DNA of 64,000 nt from Atherix ibis (taxonomy: Eukaryota > Arthropoda > Insecta > Diptera > Athericidae): positions 22,050,811 to 22,114,810 of the forward strand of contig OY282605.1 of assembly GCA_958298945.1 (NCBI GenBank), in the 5' to 3' direction. The position numbers were made by a program, and so were the translations under genes. Shown piece after piece: positions 10,859-22,310 of this stretch. The notes under the pieces were generated by a model. That model ran no database searches and was not told where the DNA came from. It saw only the letters and a program-made list of their open reading frames with translations. Numbering within the stretch: position 1 is the stretch's first letter; each line of letters starts with the position of its first letter.

Positions 10859-12121
10859 CGAGGGTCGTTCAATAAGTCCTTAGAAAATCCGATTGCGCTC
10901 GTAGTGTCGGTAAAGATACCGACTAGTTTTTTTTGTAAGTAGCATTATCCACAGGAAAGCTGTCAAAATTTCAGCTCGATCCATAGCGTAGGTCAATTTC
11001 TATCGTCGATTAAAGTTAACGACATTTATTTGTGCATAACAATGGAAAAAAGTGAGTTTAGGGCTGTCATCAAACATCTCCATTTGAAATCCTTAAGCCC
11101 GAAAGAAATCAAAGCCGAGTTGGATGCAGTTCATGGCACATCTGCACCTGTGTTTGCGACGGTTTTCAATTGGGTGAATGAATTTAAATGTGGCCGTTCA
11201 TCCACAATAGATGAACATCGTTCAGGACGCCCAGTTGAGGTGTCTACTCCTGAAATCATCGACAAACTCCACGATCTGATTTTGAACGATCGGCGAATTA
11301 AAGTGTGCGAATTAGTTGAGGCCACGGGCATATCACAAGGTACAGTGGCTTCAATTTTGCATGAAAAATTGTCTGTGAAAAAAATTTCGGCAAGATGGGT
11401 GCCGCGTTTGCTCTCAGAGGAGAATAAGCGCAATCGTGTAGTGGACTCTGAGGCTATGTTGGCACTCTTTCATCGCAATCCTGCCGAATTCCTTCGTCGA
11501 TACTCCAGAAACGAAGAGACAGTCATCACAGTGGATTTTCAAGGGTGAACGGGCTCCGAAGAAGGCAAAAACTGTGCCATCGGCCGGCAAGGTGATGGCC
11601 ACGGTTTTTTTGGGACTCGCAGGGCATCATTTTTGTCGACTACTTGGAAAAAGGAAAAACAATAACAGGAGCGTATTACGCGTCGTTATTGCAACGGTTG
11701 AGCGAGGAAATCAAAGAGAAACACCCCCATCTGAAGAAGAAAAAAATCCTCTTGCATCAGGACAATGCGCGTGTGCACACCTGCGCTGTTTCCATGGCCA
11801 AAATTGTGGAATTCAGAATGGAATTGTTGCAGCATCCCGCTTATTCACCAGATTTGGCCCCGAGTGACTATTTTCTTTTCTCCAATCTGAAGAAATGGCT
11901 TGGCGGACGACGGTTCACTTCCAACGCGGACGTCATTGCTCAAACGGATGAGTATTTTGCAGAACTTCCGAAATCCTATTTTTTGGACGGGATAAAAATT
12001 TTGGAAAAACTGTTGGAAAAGTGTATAGAGTTAAAAGGAGATTATCCTAAAAAAATAAATTTTTTTTTTTAAAAAACAGTTTTTTTCCATCTTTTTCTAA
12101 GGACTTATTGAACGACCCTCA
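10859..12121 (+). mobile_element. Mariner, group D, nearly full length
   Basis: Inverted terminal repeats CGAGGGTCGTTCAATAAGTC at the left and TGAGGGTCGTTCAATAAGTC at the right (reverse complement), both continuing CTTAGAAA. TA precedes the left end (10857-10858); the right TA has been lost. At 1263 bp it is the longest and best preserved mariner in the window. Confidence 0.92.
11042..12072 (+). pseudogene. Mariner transposase pseudogene (group D), close to intact
   Basis: The frame from ATG 11042 (MEKSEFRAVIKHLHLKSLSP) runs open through the DNA-binding domain (SGRPVEVSTPEIIDKLHDLI, RRIKVCELVEATGISQGTV) and linker (ISARWVPRLLSEENKRNRV) to EETVITVD near 11535. There a deletion removes the stretch after the first catalytic Asp and shifts the frame. 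The downstream part resumes with GERAPKKAKTVPSAGKVMAT, then has a one-base expansion in a T run near 11608. It then continues in another frame with YLEKGKTITGAYYASLLQRL, LLHQDNARVHTCAVS (second Asp) and YSPDLAPSDYFLF (third Asp), ending at a stop at 12070-12072. Two indels therefore break an otherwise conserved gene. Confidence 0.93.
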
Positions 12122-12820
12122 CTGTTTCTGCAAATACCATATAATAAATTAATAAAAAGAATTGTTTAAATATTTTTTTGCTTCTAGCCATAGTTTAAAA
12201 AATAACAAAAAAAATGTATCCAAAAATATTATTTCTTTTTTATTTATTATTTCTAATAATTCTTACACTTAAGAGTAAAAGGTTATACAATTTGCGCATT
12301 GGAAAGTGAAAATAAATAAAACATACTTAAAATATAGATTTTTATTATAATTTTATTGAATTATATTATCTGCATTTTGCCATTTGGTGTAAAATATAAA
12401 ATATTCAATTTATTCTCATAAACTTCTTAGAGAACACGATTCTTTTGAGATTATTTTTTCAATGACTTTTTCACATTTCGGGCTGTATTTTGACGGATAT
12501 TTATTTTTAACTGCTCAAAAGTTCGAAAATTATCTGTGTAAATGCAATTTTTTATGTATTTTTACAAGAAAAAATTAAACAGTTAATAATCGAACGATCT
12601 TCATCCTCCCATCACCAAATCTCTAAATCAAGCGTTCTGTGAATTTTTCACGCAATAAAGCTAAAATTGAAATCTTCAAGTTTAGATGAAAAATAGTCGG
12701 TTATCATACAGTTGTAGCACTTAGAATTGACAGTAACAATATCTTCTTCTTCATTTTCAAAGAAATACAGACCAATGAGACTCTAAGAGTAAAATGCATA
12801 CTAGAAAGTTACTTTTACTA

Positions 12821-13477
12821 GAGGGGTTGTACGATTAATACCTGGCCTCAGTAAGAGATAGTGCTGTTATTATTTAAGGTAAGATTTAAATAAATCTTTA
12901 AGGTAAATATAACCCATAATTCTGTTAAATTTTTAAGTAGATGCATTATTTAATTTGCGAGTGACAACCATTTAAAATTATATAACTTTTGTGATTTTAC
13001 AACAATGGAAAAAATCGAGCAATGATAAAATATTTATTTAAAAAAGAAAAATGACCGATAAGCTTAAAGCGGAGCTCAGAGAAGTTTTTGGCGACTCCAC
13101 ATCTTTGTTATTGATCTTTTGGGTATGAGAAAGCTTTTCGCAAGATGGATGCCGCTAATGCTCAATATTGACCATAAATACGTAAATGTGTCAATTTCAA
13201 AAGAATATTTGGCGATGTTAAAGCTAATCCCAACAATTTCTGAATATGAAAAAAAACGCTCGGCGTAAGAATATTTAGCTCAAACGATGATGTAATTGCT
13301 GAAATAAACCGCTATTTTGAAGAGTTGGAGATATTGTTTTTTAGATGGGAAACGAAAGATAAAAATATATTAGACTAAGTGTATAGAGGTATAAAAAACT
13401 ATAAGGAAAAATGGTAATAAAAATTACAAATAGAATTTTTTTTCTTATTAAGATCAGGTATTAATCAAACAAACCTC
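12821..13477 (+). mobile_element. Decayed mariner, group E, inserted in F copy 2
   Basis: The left terminal repeat GAGGGGTTGTACGATTAATA matches the right end GAGGTTTGTTTGATTAATAC (reverse complement), with TA before the left end. Length is 657 bp. Inside, fragments of a transposase are readable on the plus strand: LKAELREVFGDS near 13060, KLFARWMPLMLN near 13130, SSNDDVIAEINRYFEELE-like text near 13270-13335, and CIEV near 13382. Many stops, and both central Asp segments missing. Confidence 0.8.
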
Positions 13478-13532
13478 ATTAAAAATATCGAAAATTTAAA
13501 AATTCACACCAGCCAGTTACCGTTTGAAGATA

Positions 13533-14335
13533 CGATGTCTGCTCAAAAAGTATCGCGAATTTTGTGTTTTTTCAAAAATTAATTATTTATTTATGAATAT
13601 CTTTTTTTGTCCTCTTGAAAGTAATCCCCACGCGATATTATACACTTGTGCCAACGTTTTTTTCAATCATCGAAGCACTTCAAAAAATCATTTTTTGTGA
13701 TCTTGTTCAGCTCCTTCTTCGATACCGTCTTTATCTCCTCAATCGTAGCGTACCGTCGTTCTTTCATGGGGCTCTTCAGTTTCGGGAACAAGAAAAAGTC
13801 GCAGGGGACCAGATCTGGGGAATACTGTGGCTGCGGCATTATTAGTGTGTTGTTTTTGGCCAAAAATGGCAATAGCCAATTTTTGTTCTTCCACAAATCC
13901 GGGTGTTTTTGGCGGATTGCTTCGCGCAAGTTGCGCATAACTTGCAGGTAATATTCCTTATTGACCGTTCTACCTTGTGGCAAGAACTTGGCGCTTTTTT
14001 CGGTTTTGGCTCATGCGGCAGCTTCCATTGGGAAGATTGAGCTTTCGTTTTCACGTCATAACTATAAACCCATGATTCGTCAACAGTTATGACCCTCTGG
14101 AGCAAATTTGGTTCGTCGCGGACAGAGTCCGACAGCTCCTTAGCAATGTTAATGCGATGCTGTTTTGGTCGAAATTGAGCAAAAATCGAAGATGAGTCAA
14201 AACACGTGTAAGCAAAAATTAACTGAACACTCATAATCGCCGATTTTGTCGGCATTAGTGAGAGACATAATTACTAACAGAACGCCACAAACCCGCGGGA
14301 ATTCAAAATTCCCGATTATTTTTGAACAGACCTCG
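13533..14335 (-). mobile_element. Mariner, group C copy 2, inserted in F copy 2
   Basis: Terminal repeats CGATGTCTGCTCAAAAAGTA (left) and CGAGGTCTGTTCAAAAATAA (right, reverse complement), with TA at 13531-13532 and 14336-14337. Length is 803 bp. Same family as 3315-3910. Confidence 0.9.
13605..14255 (-). pseudogene. Mariner transposase pseudogene (group C)
   Basis: Minus-strand reading from the right gives RPKQHRINIAKELSDSV, NLLQRVITVDESWVYSYDVK (first Asp) and SSQWKLPHEPKP. After a frameshift it gives QGRTVNKEYYLQVMRNLREA and DLWKNKNWLLPFLAKNN. The HHDNAPAH segment with the second catalytic Asp is deleted between LL and FLAKNN. YSPDLVPCDFFLFPKLKS (third Asp) and the C-terminus follow. The N-terminal DNA-binding domain is gone. 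Confidence 0.88.
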
Positions 14336-14603
14336 TATAATGGCTTCTTCACATTAACTTGTGAGTTTTCAGAGCTCTTTTATAGTCAATTTTGTTTATT
14401 GACATCATCCACCACCAACGCCTAGGAACAGCAACAAGGAATCATCATTTTTTATGAATATTTGATAATTTATAAAGTTATTATATAAAATGACAACTTA
14501 TATATTAAAAAATAATTAATATAATAAATAATTTTATTCAATAACTATCAAACAATAGAGTAAAAACTTTTTAATTTACAAAATGGATAACTCTTTATAT
14601 TTG

Positions 14604-15894
14604 CGCAATAGAAAATTATCTCTAATCACAAATAAACGTGAATTGTTCTTAATGTACGATATTTAAATTAATATTTTAAAAAAATATCTATAAATTTAAA
14701 TCTTAGCTACTATCGTTTATTTAATAGAAATATGAATAACATTTAGAATATTATGAAAGAAAATTGTATAAATTATTCAGATTGTAAATGCTAATCATGA
14801 TAAAAGATTTAATTTCTTCTAGGTTTGTGTATTCAAAAATTTTCAGAATTTTCTCAAGTTAATTCATTTCAATATAATCTTTATATACGAGTATAGACAA
14901 TATATACGTGTACTTATATAGTGTATATAGTATTTCTGTTAAATTGTAGAAAATAATTTTAATGTGTCACATAGAAGGCACACATGAATAATATTCAAAT
15001 GATAATCACCGAAAATTATGTGTGCAAAATGTCTTGATGAAGTTTCTTTTTCAGGACAATTAAGTGTTAAAACGATGCTCCCATTTACTTAATAATGAAT
15101 ACCAATGAAATGCAGATATTCTTCGCACAAAACATATAATACAAAATTTTAGGCAAAACATAACCGTTGAGCCTGTGCATTATGGAGGACATAAATTGAA
15201 GATGATTCCTTGAGAAAAATTTTTTTTCTTAATATTCTATTCTAAAATTCTCTGGTAACTTTTAACCTATGTGTATGTATTCATGATTATGGTATAGTAA
15301 AAAACATAAATTTTCACATATTTAAGAGCAATGAGCCCACGGGTTATATATCTGTCACATACGCGTAAGGATATAAAAAAAAAGAAATAAACTCAAAATG
15401 TGGGATATAATCGCCTGAGGTGTATTTGCTCTTGTTTTTAATATTTGTACTCATGCATATATGAAGAAAATGTTTGAAAACACCTTTGAACATTTTAAAC
15501 ATTGTTTTTTTTTTTTGCTTTAAAAAAAAAGACTATTTGCGAAAAATGGCAATTTTTTTCAATTTATTTTTATTTGATTGTATATGAAAAATTTTTGTAA
15601 TAAAAAAACAAGAATAATAATAAAAAATCAACTTTCATAGAGAAATTTATAGAAAGATATAACGGAGGAGGATGTTTTAGTATAGGAGTATCAGTCATAA
15701 AAAGTATATTATGATAATTTTTGTGAAAAGTATTTATTAAAACTATAACTTTTTCAATTAAATATCATAAAAAGGGAAAAATTAATTTTATTAAAATTTT
15801 AGCAATATAGTGTATAAGTATTTTCACATATATATAATTAAGAAAAGAAACAAAAATTAAAAACCCAATAGAAAATATAATAAGAGTAACTGAT
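14604..15894. other. AT-rich spacer
   Basis: Strongly A/T-rich with no coding potential. No RNA gene, terminal repeat or promoter could be supported. Confidence 0.5.
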
Positions 15895-18030
15895 TATTCA
15901 TTTTATAGTTTGGAAAACTCAACTCTATTATTTGATATTTTTTAAATATAAATATCAATAAAGTTTATGTTTTATTTAGTTTTTAATTTGCCATTTTTAA
16001 TTATTAATAATAATAGTAAAACTAATATAAGGAGAGTAGTAAGAGCCACATAGTTTCAAAACCACTACCAACCATCATTGGTTGATAGCGAAGAAATTTT
16101 GTAAGGATCAGAGAATCCCAAACCAAGATGCCGAAGTCTCAGGCGGGCAATACCATTACAATCGCTAAGTAGATAGTCTGATGTTTCATCCTCTTTGGAG
16201 CAAAAATGACAGATTGTACGTGTATGTGTCAGATTTGCCCATCTAATTAAGATGATATTTTAACAGACAATGGTCAGTGAGTAGCTTTGGGTATGGTTTG
16301 TTGAGTTTAAGAACCTCTGTCGCCCTTCTTTTTTAGAAAAGGCCATGCATTTTTTAGAGTGATTCATACCCGGGAAATTATTTTAGTGTAGGCTTTTAAC
16401 CTCGCGTTCCCGGGACTCTATAATTGACCCTAGAAGGGAATTTGGATATCCACACAATGGCTCTGGTCCAATGAACGGAGTTTTGCTCCTTTTTTGGAGA
16501 GTTTATCTGCTGCTTCGTTACTCTCAATACCCTCATCGCCTAGAACCCACAACAAAGTTACTTTGTTGTATCTAGCCAGTTGATTTAGGACCATGAGAAT
16601 ATTCCCAACTAGCTTGGATTGGACATCCGATGAGACAATGTAGCATAATATGTGAGATGATATAGCACAAAGCTGTATGGCATTTATTTCTGCCTGAAAA
16701 ATATATGGCGATTTGCCAAGCGCCTTAGATAAACGGTTAATAAGGTCCTACTACACCCGCCCAAACACCCACAGCCATTTTAAAACCTTTTGTATAAAAA
16801 ATGAGGGCCCCTTCTTTAAGTGACGGAACCACCTCCTTCTGGACATCAGATAAGACAAGAGCTTTATATGCAGCATCGCCCTCTAAGATATTGTTGATCT
16901 TTGCGTTATGTAGGTTCCTTCTGATACCCTCTCTAGCACAAAGCTCTATGGCATGTATTTCTGTGTAAAAAAAGAATGCGGATTTACCAAGGGCCTTAGA
17001 TAGACGGTAATAGGGTCCGACTACACCCACCCCAACACCAATATCCGCTTTAGAAGCATCTGTTTAACAGACGAGGACCCCTTCTTCGAGTTAGGGCCCC
17101 TCCTTCTTGCAAATTAAGCGCTCCGTAGGAACTATTTTGAAGGACTTGTTTAAGTTAGGTTTCCTCGGCATTGCATCCAAGAGATAGGGAGCTTTCTCCT
17201 TTAGATCCGATACAACCTTAAAATGTCCAAACAGGTCGCCCAGTTTAAATGTTTTAAAATGGCTTCATCTGAGAGCCTCTTTAACTGCTTCTTTTTTAAT
17301 ATGCAAATGGAAAAAATAGCAGATCTAAAAGAGCTTTAAGAGGGTTCTTAGGGTACCTGGAATATCAAAACACGCCAGTCTTTGAACTTAACGAAGGGTT
17401 CGTTGGGCAGTACGTTGTTCAGCCAAGTCCACCAAACGAGAGCCGCGGACATAATGATGGGTCTAACTGTATCATTTTTGGTTGCAGACCCCAGGTTCTA
17501 CCTACCAACAAATGGGTTTAGTTTTTCTATCAGTAACAGTCGTAAGATGTGTGTTCCAGGTTAATAAAAAAAATTTTTTCAACGATGAAGCTCACTTCTG
17601 GATGGGTGAATACATCAGTAAGCAAAATTTCTATATGTTAAATTCTGAAAATCTACAAAAAGTGTATATTTTGGTCCAAAGATGTCATTAGTCCCGTATT
17701 TCCTAAAAAATGAAGAAAAAGAAACCATTTCTGTCAATTCTAAGCTCTATTGCTGTATTCTAAATGACTTTTTTTAACCTGAACTTAAAGATTTTAATCT
17801 CGGCTTTATGTTTTTTTTATCAACACAATATCACAAGCTTTATAATACAACAAATTTTTGCTTTATTGTGTAAAATTTTTTCAGGACTTGTACTTTAAAG
17901 AGTTGGTGATGACAATTGGCCTCAAAAATTGAGCGATTTGACCACGTAGGTATTTGTCTTGCAAAACTAGGCAAAATCACGTGTTTACATAGATAATTCT
18001 TAAACCAGAGAGAATTTAAAATTGGGATCC
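15895..18030 (+). mobile_element. Family F DD41D fossil, copy 3, split by a non-LTR element
   Basis: The left part (15895-16035) has the F terminus GATTATTCATTTTATAGTTT and the characteristic TTTTTAATTTGCCATTTTTA. The right part (17562-18030) resumes with NDEAHFWMGEYISKQNFYM then NSENLQKVYIL, and a GATGACAATTGGCCTC block near 17910. The intervening 1.5 kb is an opposite-strand non-LTR retroelement. The 3' terminus is unclear, possibly lost to the Jockey-like remnant at 18040. Confidence 0.65.
16036..17562 (-). mobile_element. RNase-H-bearing non-LTR retrotransposon fragment, copy 1
   Basis: Minus strand, degraded. From the right: the RT thumb region (IIMSAALVWWTWLNNVLPNE near 17400-17460); an RNase H N-terminal half (FYTKGFKMAVGV, VVGPYYRLSKALGKSAFFFY, TEIHAIELCAREGI at 16737-17030) that is preceded by a second, similar half; an RNase H C-terminal part (VTLLWVLGDEGIESNEAADK near 16490-16560); and a Cys-rich tail (CHFCSKEDETSDYLL near 16180-16215). 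Frameshifts and stops are numerous. Copy 2 lies at 61440-63187. The clade is uncertain. It interrupts F copy 3. Confidence 0.75.
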
Positions 18031-18039
18031 GTAAGACTA

Positions 18040-18990
18040 ATAGTCTGGGGCTCTACTAAGGCTTTTTATCCTCGTCGAATCCTATCTCTTCAGCAAATAT
18101 TCTTCATGAAATTGTCATTCGTAAGAGAATAAATAATTTTATGAAGTATATTTGACTGAAACGATTGGATGCGATGGGAGTTAAGCCTTTCAACTAGTCC
18201 GTAAGTTCATATTGGTTTCCACGTCAAGCGTTTGTCTAAGTTCAGTCTTAGGTACCAAATTTCGGTGTGCTGTTCATTGACTTTTACTCTTCACCTGGTA
18301 AACATGTCCTGGATTGTTTGGATTTGGATTTGTAAAATTTCCGAAGCATATTGGGGTTTTTTGCTAGATTCAGGGTAGGCTATATTATCAGTGTGTGTAA
18401 CAAAATCTGGAGTTAAGACTGATCGGAATAATGGAGTCTAAATGTTGTTGAGAGGATGGGGTCAAGTATATTTCCCTGTGGAGAGTTCATGGAATGAATT
18501 TACGTGGAATTGCTGGTTATAAAGAAATTATTTTAGTAATAGATAATAGTTAGAAGACAATATCGTTTTGAGTTTCCAGATTAGGCCCCGATACCAGACT
18601 CCATCAAAAGCTTTACATATATCTAGAAATCTACATTGATAATACTATTATCTTTCTAAAGAATATGCAATGAAATTGATGGTATTCTTCTTCCTATCGT
18701 AGTTAATGGATTATTTGAAGCGGTGACCGAATTGATGTTTGGTTTAATTCCCAAGGATTCCCAGTAGCAGGGGAATATTTTTGCGAAGAATTTTTATAGG
18801 TCTGAAATGAGACTTATTTGTTAGTTTAGTGGACTTAGGGAACATTTTGATAAATATAAATTTCAAGAGAATTAGAAAATATGTTGTTCAACAAGGAAGA
18901 TAATCGCTCTTTAAGGGAGTTGTTGAAGTCTGTTGACGGTGATGCAATCATAGCCGGGAGTTTTGTTTTTGGGACATCACATTTTTATTA
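18040..18990 (-). mobile_element. Jockey-like non-LTR reverse-transcriptase remnant
   Basis: Three RT blocks are recognisable in order on the minus strand despite frameshifts: YMKAFDGVWYRGLIWKLKT-like text near 18569-18613 (the catalytic box, usually VEKAFDRVW), TPQGNILDPILSTTF near 18440-18485 (usually PQGSVLGP), and IWYLRLNLDKRLTWK near 18209-18256 (usually VKYLGVHLDRRLTW). No endonuclease or poly-A tail is visible. Call rests on motif order, so moderate confidence. Confidence 0.6.
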
Positions 18991-19689
18991 ATTTACCATA
19001 AATTTAATATAAATAAATATATGCAATTTTATTTAAAAAAAAAAACAATTCAAAGTTTTACAAATAAAAAGTGAAAAATTACTTTTAAAAATTAAAGTAA
19101 TTTTTCAAAATCATAAAAAATACGTGTAATACCTGACGTTAATAAGGAAATGTTTATATGAATAAAAAGAAGTTCTATTCGTTATTTGCTTGTTTATTTA
19201 TTTATGTGTAGTAGTTTGATTAAAAAATAGTTTGAAACTAACTTCGTAAAAGTTTTCTAGCAATTCACGTCTCTTTATAGAAGGAGAATGCTTTTAAAAA
19301 AATATTAAACATTCCAAAGTAAATTCTCAAACGAACTTGCCTAACATAGAACATGATATGACAAAATTGAATTTACAATTAATTTAGAATAAGATTCTCT
19401 ATTAAATAGCTAAAAAGGAATATCTTCTATACAGTGTATTTTCTAAGAATTCCTTGAACTATTTTAATAAAATATAATATAAATAAAATCACTTACAAAT
19501 AATGTGAATAGAATTTTTACTCGAATTCCATATGCGAATATAAGGGATTTGTGGAAAAATGTGGTCAAAAAAATATTCCTCTTCAAAATGATAATAGTTT
19601 AAACGTAAGAAAAAGCTTGCAATAAACTACGATTATTATCCTTTTAAAGTTGAACTACTTGAAAAAAATATAATATTTCATATAAATAC
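18991..19689. other. AT-rich spacer
   Basis: No recognisable gene or repeat. Confidence 0.45.
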
Positions 19690-20141
19690 ATAAAAGCCTT
19701 TTTACCTATATTATAAATTTTTGTAATTCTTTAGTTTTTCACTCGATTAAAAATACAATAGGAGCAAAGTGGCGTAAGCAGATTTTAATATAAGAGATTA
19801 TTCAATTTGTGCTTTGAAAAGTAAAATTTCATAAAATATATTTAAAGTTTAGATTTTATTAAACATTTTATTTTAATATATTAATATCATCAAATAACTA
19901 TCACGAGATTTCCTGCAGAACAGACGATTTTTTTTGAGATAATTTTCTATGATTTTTAACACTTTTCGGGATGTAATTCGGCCATAACTGAAGGGATTTT
20001 GTAATTAAAATGCTCTAAAACCTAACGCAATTTTTTAAAAAGTTTTATAAGAAAAAGTTCAACGCCGTCAAATCGCACGATCATGGAGATCAACTGACAT
20101 AATCAACTTTTCAAATTTCGCGTTCTGGGAACGTTTTACCA
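19690..20141 (-). mobile_element. Family F fossil, copy 4 (truncated)
   Basis: On the minus strand this matches 29975-30442 over about 450 bp: the ACGTTCCCAGAACG start, a GATCTCCATGATCGTGCGAT block, TTATGGCCGAATTACATC and the end ACTTTTCAAAGCACAAATTG. It stops abruptly at 20141, where a Tigger-like end begins next to TA. Confidence 0.7.
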
Positions 20142-21800
20142 TACGAGTTTAATTCGTTCCGCAACCTTGCTCGTATTTCAAATTACTCGTATCTCAAATC
20201 AAATTTCCCTATTGAAATTAATTGAACTGCCATTAATCCGTTCCAGCCCCCAAAATGTCACCCCAGTTATTTTTGTTACGTGTTTTTAAATAAGAAAAAA
20301 TGTATTTATAAATGACAAATATTGTACAAAAACATAATAAAAGAGAATGTAAGAAAATAAACTCGATTTATAAAGTGTTACTTTCGCTTAATTTTTGTCA
20401 CTGCTTTTCTCTTCACTGGTCTTTACCTTTTTCGCCACGCTTTTCTCACTTTCACCTGTAGGCCGTTTAAAAAAAAAACATGTCCAAGGAGGTTAGTTAC
20501 TGGTCGTGCATCGGAGCTATTTAATGACATTTGCCTAACTCATCCGGACCATTTGCAACTTGTTCTGGGTGTTTCTTTTCCACGAACTGTGAAACTCACT
20601 CCCACATTCCCAAGATCTTCTTTATCTCACTTGTAGAAATAACCTCCTCCTCCTCTGGCTCCTCGAAACCAATTTCTTGCAGAACCTCCGTATGCTGCTG
20701 TAACTGTAACTCTTGTATCTCCTCGGTCATCAGTTCCTGGGTGTGCTCCTCGACGAGCTTCTTTACGTCTACTGACATACCGGGTTCGAATTCTTCGCAG
20801 GTTCTTTCGACTACATCCTTCAGGCCACAGCTTCTTCCATGCAGATGTCAAAGTCCTCGTTGTAACACCCAGCCTCGCCTGATCAATAATTCTGAGGCAA
20901 ATCACGATATTAAAGTGGTCCTTCCAGAACTCTCGAAGGGTGAGGTTTGTGTTCTCCGTCACTTCAAAGCAGCGCCGAAACAGGTGCTTGATGTATAGCT
21001 TCTTAAAATTAGAAATCACCTGCCGATCCATGGGCTGCAGGATAGGAGTGGTGTTGGGTGGTAGGTAGAGAACCTTTATAAACTTGAACTCTTCGAGGAT
21101 ATCATCTTCGAGGTTCGGTGGATGAGCAGGAGCATTGTCGAGGACGAGAAGGGTTTGCCCAGGTAGGTTGTTTTCCTGTAGATATTTCTTAACAGAAGGG
21201 CCGAAAACTAGGTTTACCCACTCCACAAAGAACTGCCTGGTGGCCCATGCCTTCGGGTTTGCCCACCACATAACTTGCAGTTTTTCTTATAAAATCTTAT
21301 GTGACTTAAATGTTCTGGGGTTTTCCGAATGGTATACGAGCAGAGGCCTGATCTTGCAGTCTTCACTCGCATTGGCGCAGAGTGCTAAATTTAAGCTACC
21401 TTTCATGGGTTTGTGGCCTGGCATCGTCTTCTCCTCTGCCGTTATGTAAGTCCTATTCGGCATCCTTTTCCAGAAGAACTCTATCTCGTCACAGTTGAAG
21501 ACTTGCTAAGGGATATATCCTTTGGCTTTTATCAGTATCGGAAAACGTTTTAAGGTAATACTCAGCTGCCTTCACATCCGAACTTGCTGCCTCACCGTGC
21601 CTTCTCGCAAATGACGGTCTGCGTCAAGGTATCTCCTTGAAGCTGCTTCTCTGTCATCCACACAATCAGCAGTTTCTCCATATTTTCATGAAGGGAGGTA
21701 AAATTATTAAATTTTCCAATTGCGTGAATTCTTGCGAAAGTATTTTAGAAAAGAGTAAACCAAATTTTTGTGCAGAGGCTTATCCGGTAGGGTTTTATAT
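20142..21800 (-). mobile_element. Tigger-like (pogo superfamily) DNA transposon
   Basis: The left end starts beside TA with ACGAGTTTAATTCGTTCCGC followed by CTCGTATTTCAAATTACTCG, a pattern typical of Tigger termini. The gene on the minus strand is a decayed Tigger/jerky-type transposase. The right end was not located; 21800 is a guess. Confidence 0.75.
20521..21690 (-). pseudogene. Tigger/jerky-like transposase pseudogene
   Basis: The longest frame (21271-20800) encodes AWATRQFFVEWVNLVFGPSV, LLVLDNAPAHPP (a DDE catalytic Asp in the typical LLDNAPAHP context), FIKVLYLPPNTTPILQPMDR and ISNFKKLYIKHLFRR, the hallmark order of Tigger transposases. A one-base shift near 20800 moves the C-terminal acidic tail (VDVKKLVEEHTQELMTEEI then FEEPEEEEVISTSEI) into another frame, ending at a stop at 20523-20521. 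Upstream (21270-21690) RMPNRTYITAEEKTMPGHKP and related text continue with several stops. The N-terminal CENP-B-type DNA-binding domain is not visible. Confidence 0.88.
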
Positions 21801-22310
21801 AATTTAAACATCAGCCTTCTGATGTACACGTGTCCACGTTAAAAAAAATGTAAAAATCTTTAATAAAATGGTTTTTATCGATGATGATAAATGCCAACAA
21901 ATTTTGATCATAGAGTTTTAGTGGGGCCATAGCAGATTGTCATCGAATAAGTGTTCCTCAATCATCGATTGAACTATTATACATAATTTAAATCGAACAG
22001 AGTTTATGCACATTCAGTAAAGTGTATTCAGAAACGTGATCTAATGAGCCAATGGGTTTGTGTCTTTGATTAGGATGGTTTTTAAACTCAATTCGGGTGT
22101 GTAAGTTATTGAGTTGTTGTTTTTGTTAAGTAATCCTAACGTTATAATTCTCTTAATAAAAAACCGAGACTAATTTCGTAATTTTTTTAATATCAAATTT
22201 GAAAATACCTCAAAAATTAATAAAATATATTGACAAGTACAGTCACATTAGGGTATACCAGTTAAGAAAATCACAATTAAAACTATTCCAAACATAACCA
22301 CAACTAAATA
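21801..22310. other. AT-rich spacer
   Basis: Unassigned sequence between the Tigger remnant and the scrambled DD41D element. Confidence 0.4.

Larger units (their letters stand above)
12279..14603 (-). mobile_element. Family F DD41D fossil, copy 2, split by two mariners
   Basis: Three minus-strand segments of one decayed transposase are separated by two inserted mariners. 14338-14420 encodes VNKQN and SENSQVNVKKP, 13478-13531 a VTVWC-like stretch, and 12700-12790 LIGLYFFENEEEDIVTVNSK. 12600-12650 covers the GDVNWPPRSCD-equivalent region. The ends near 12279 (GGTTATACAATTTGCGCATT) and 14603 (minus strand GTTATCCATTTTGT) are degenerate inverted repeats of family F. Confidence 0.72.
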
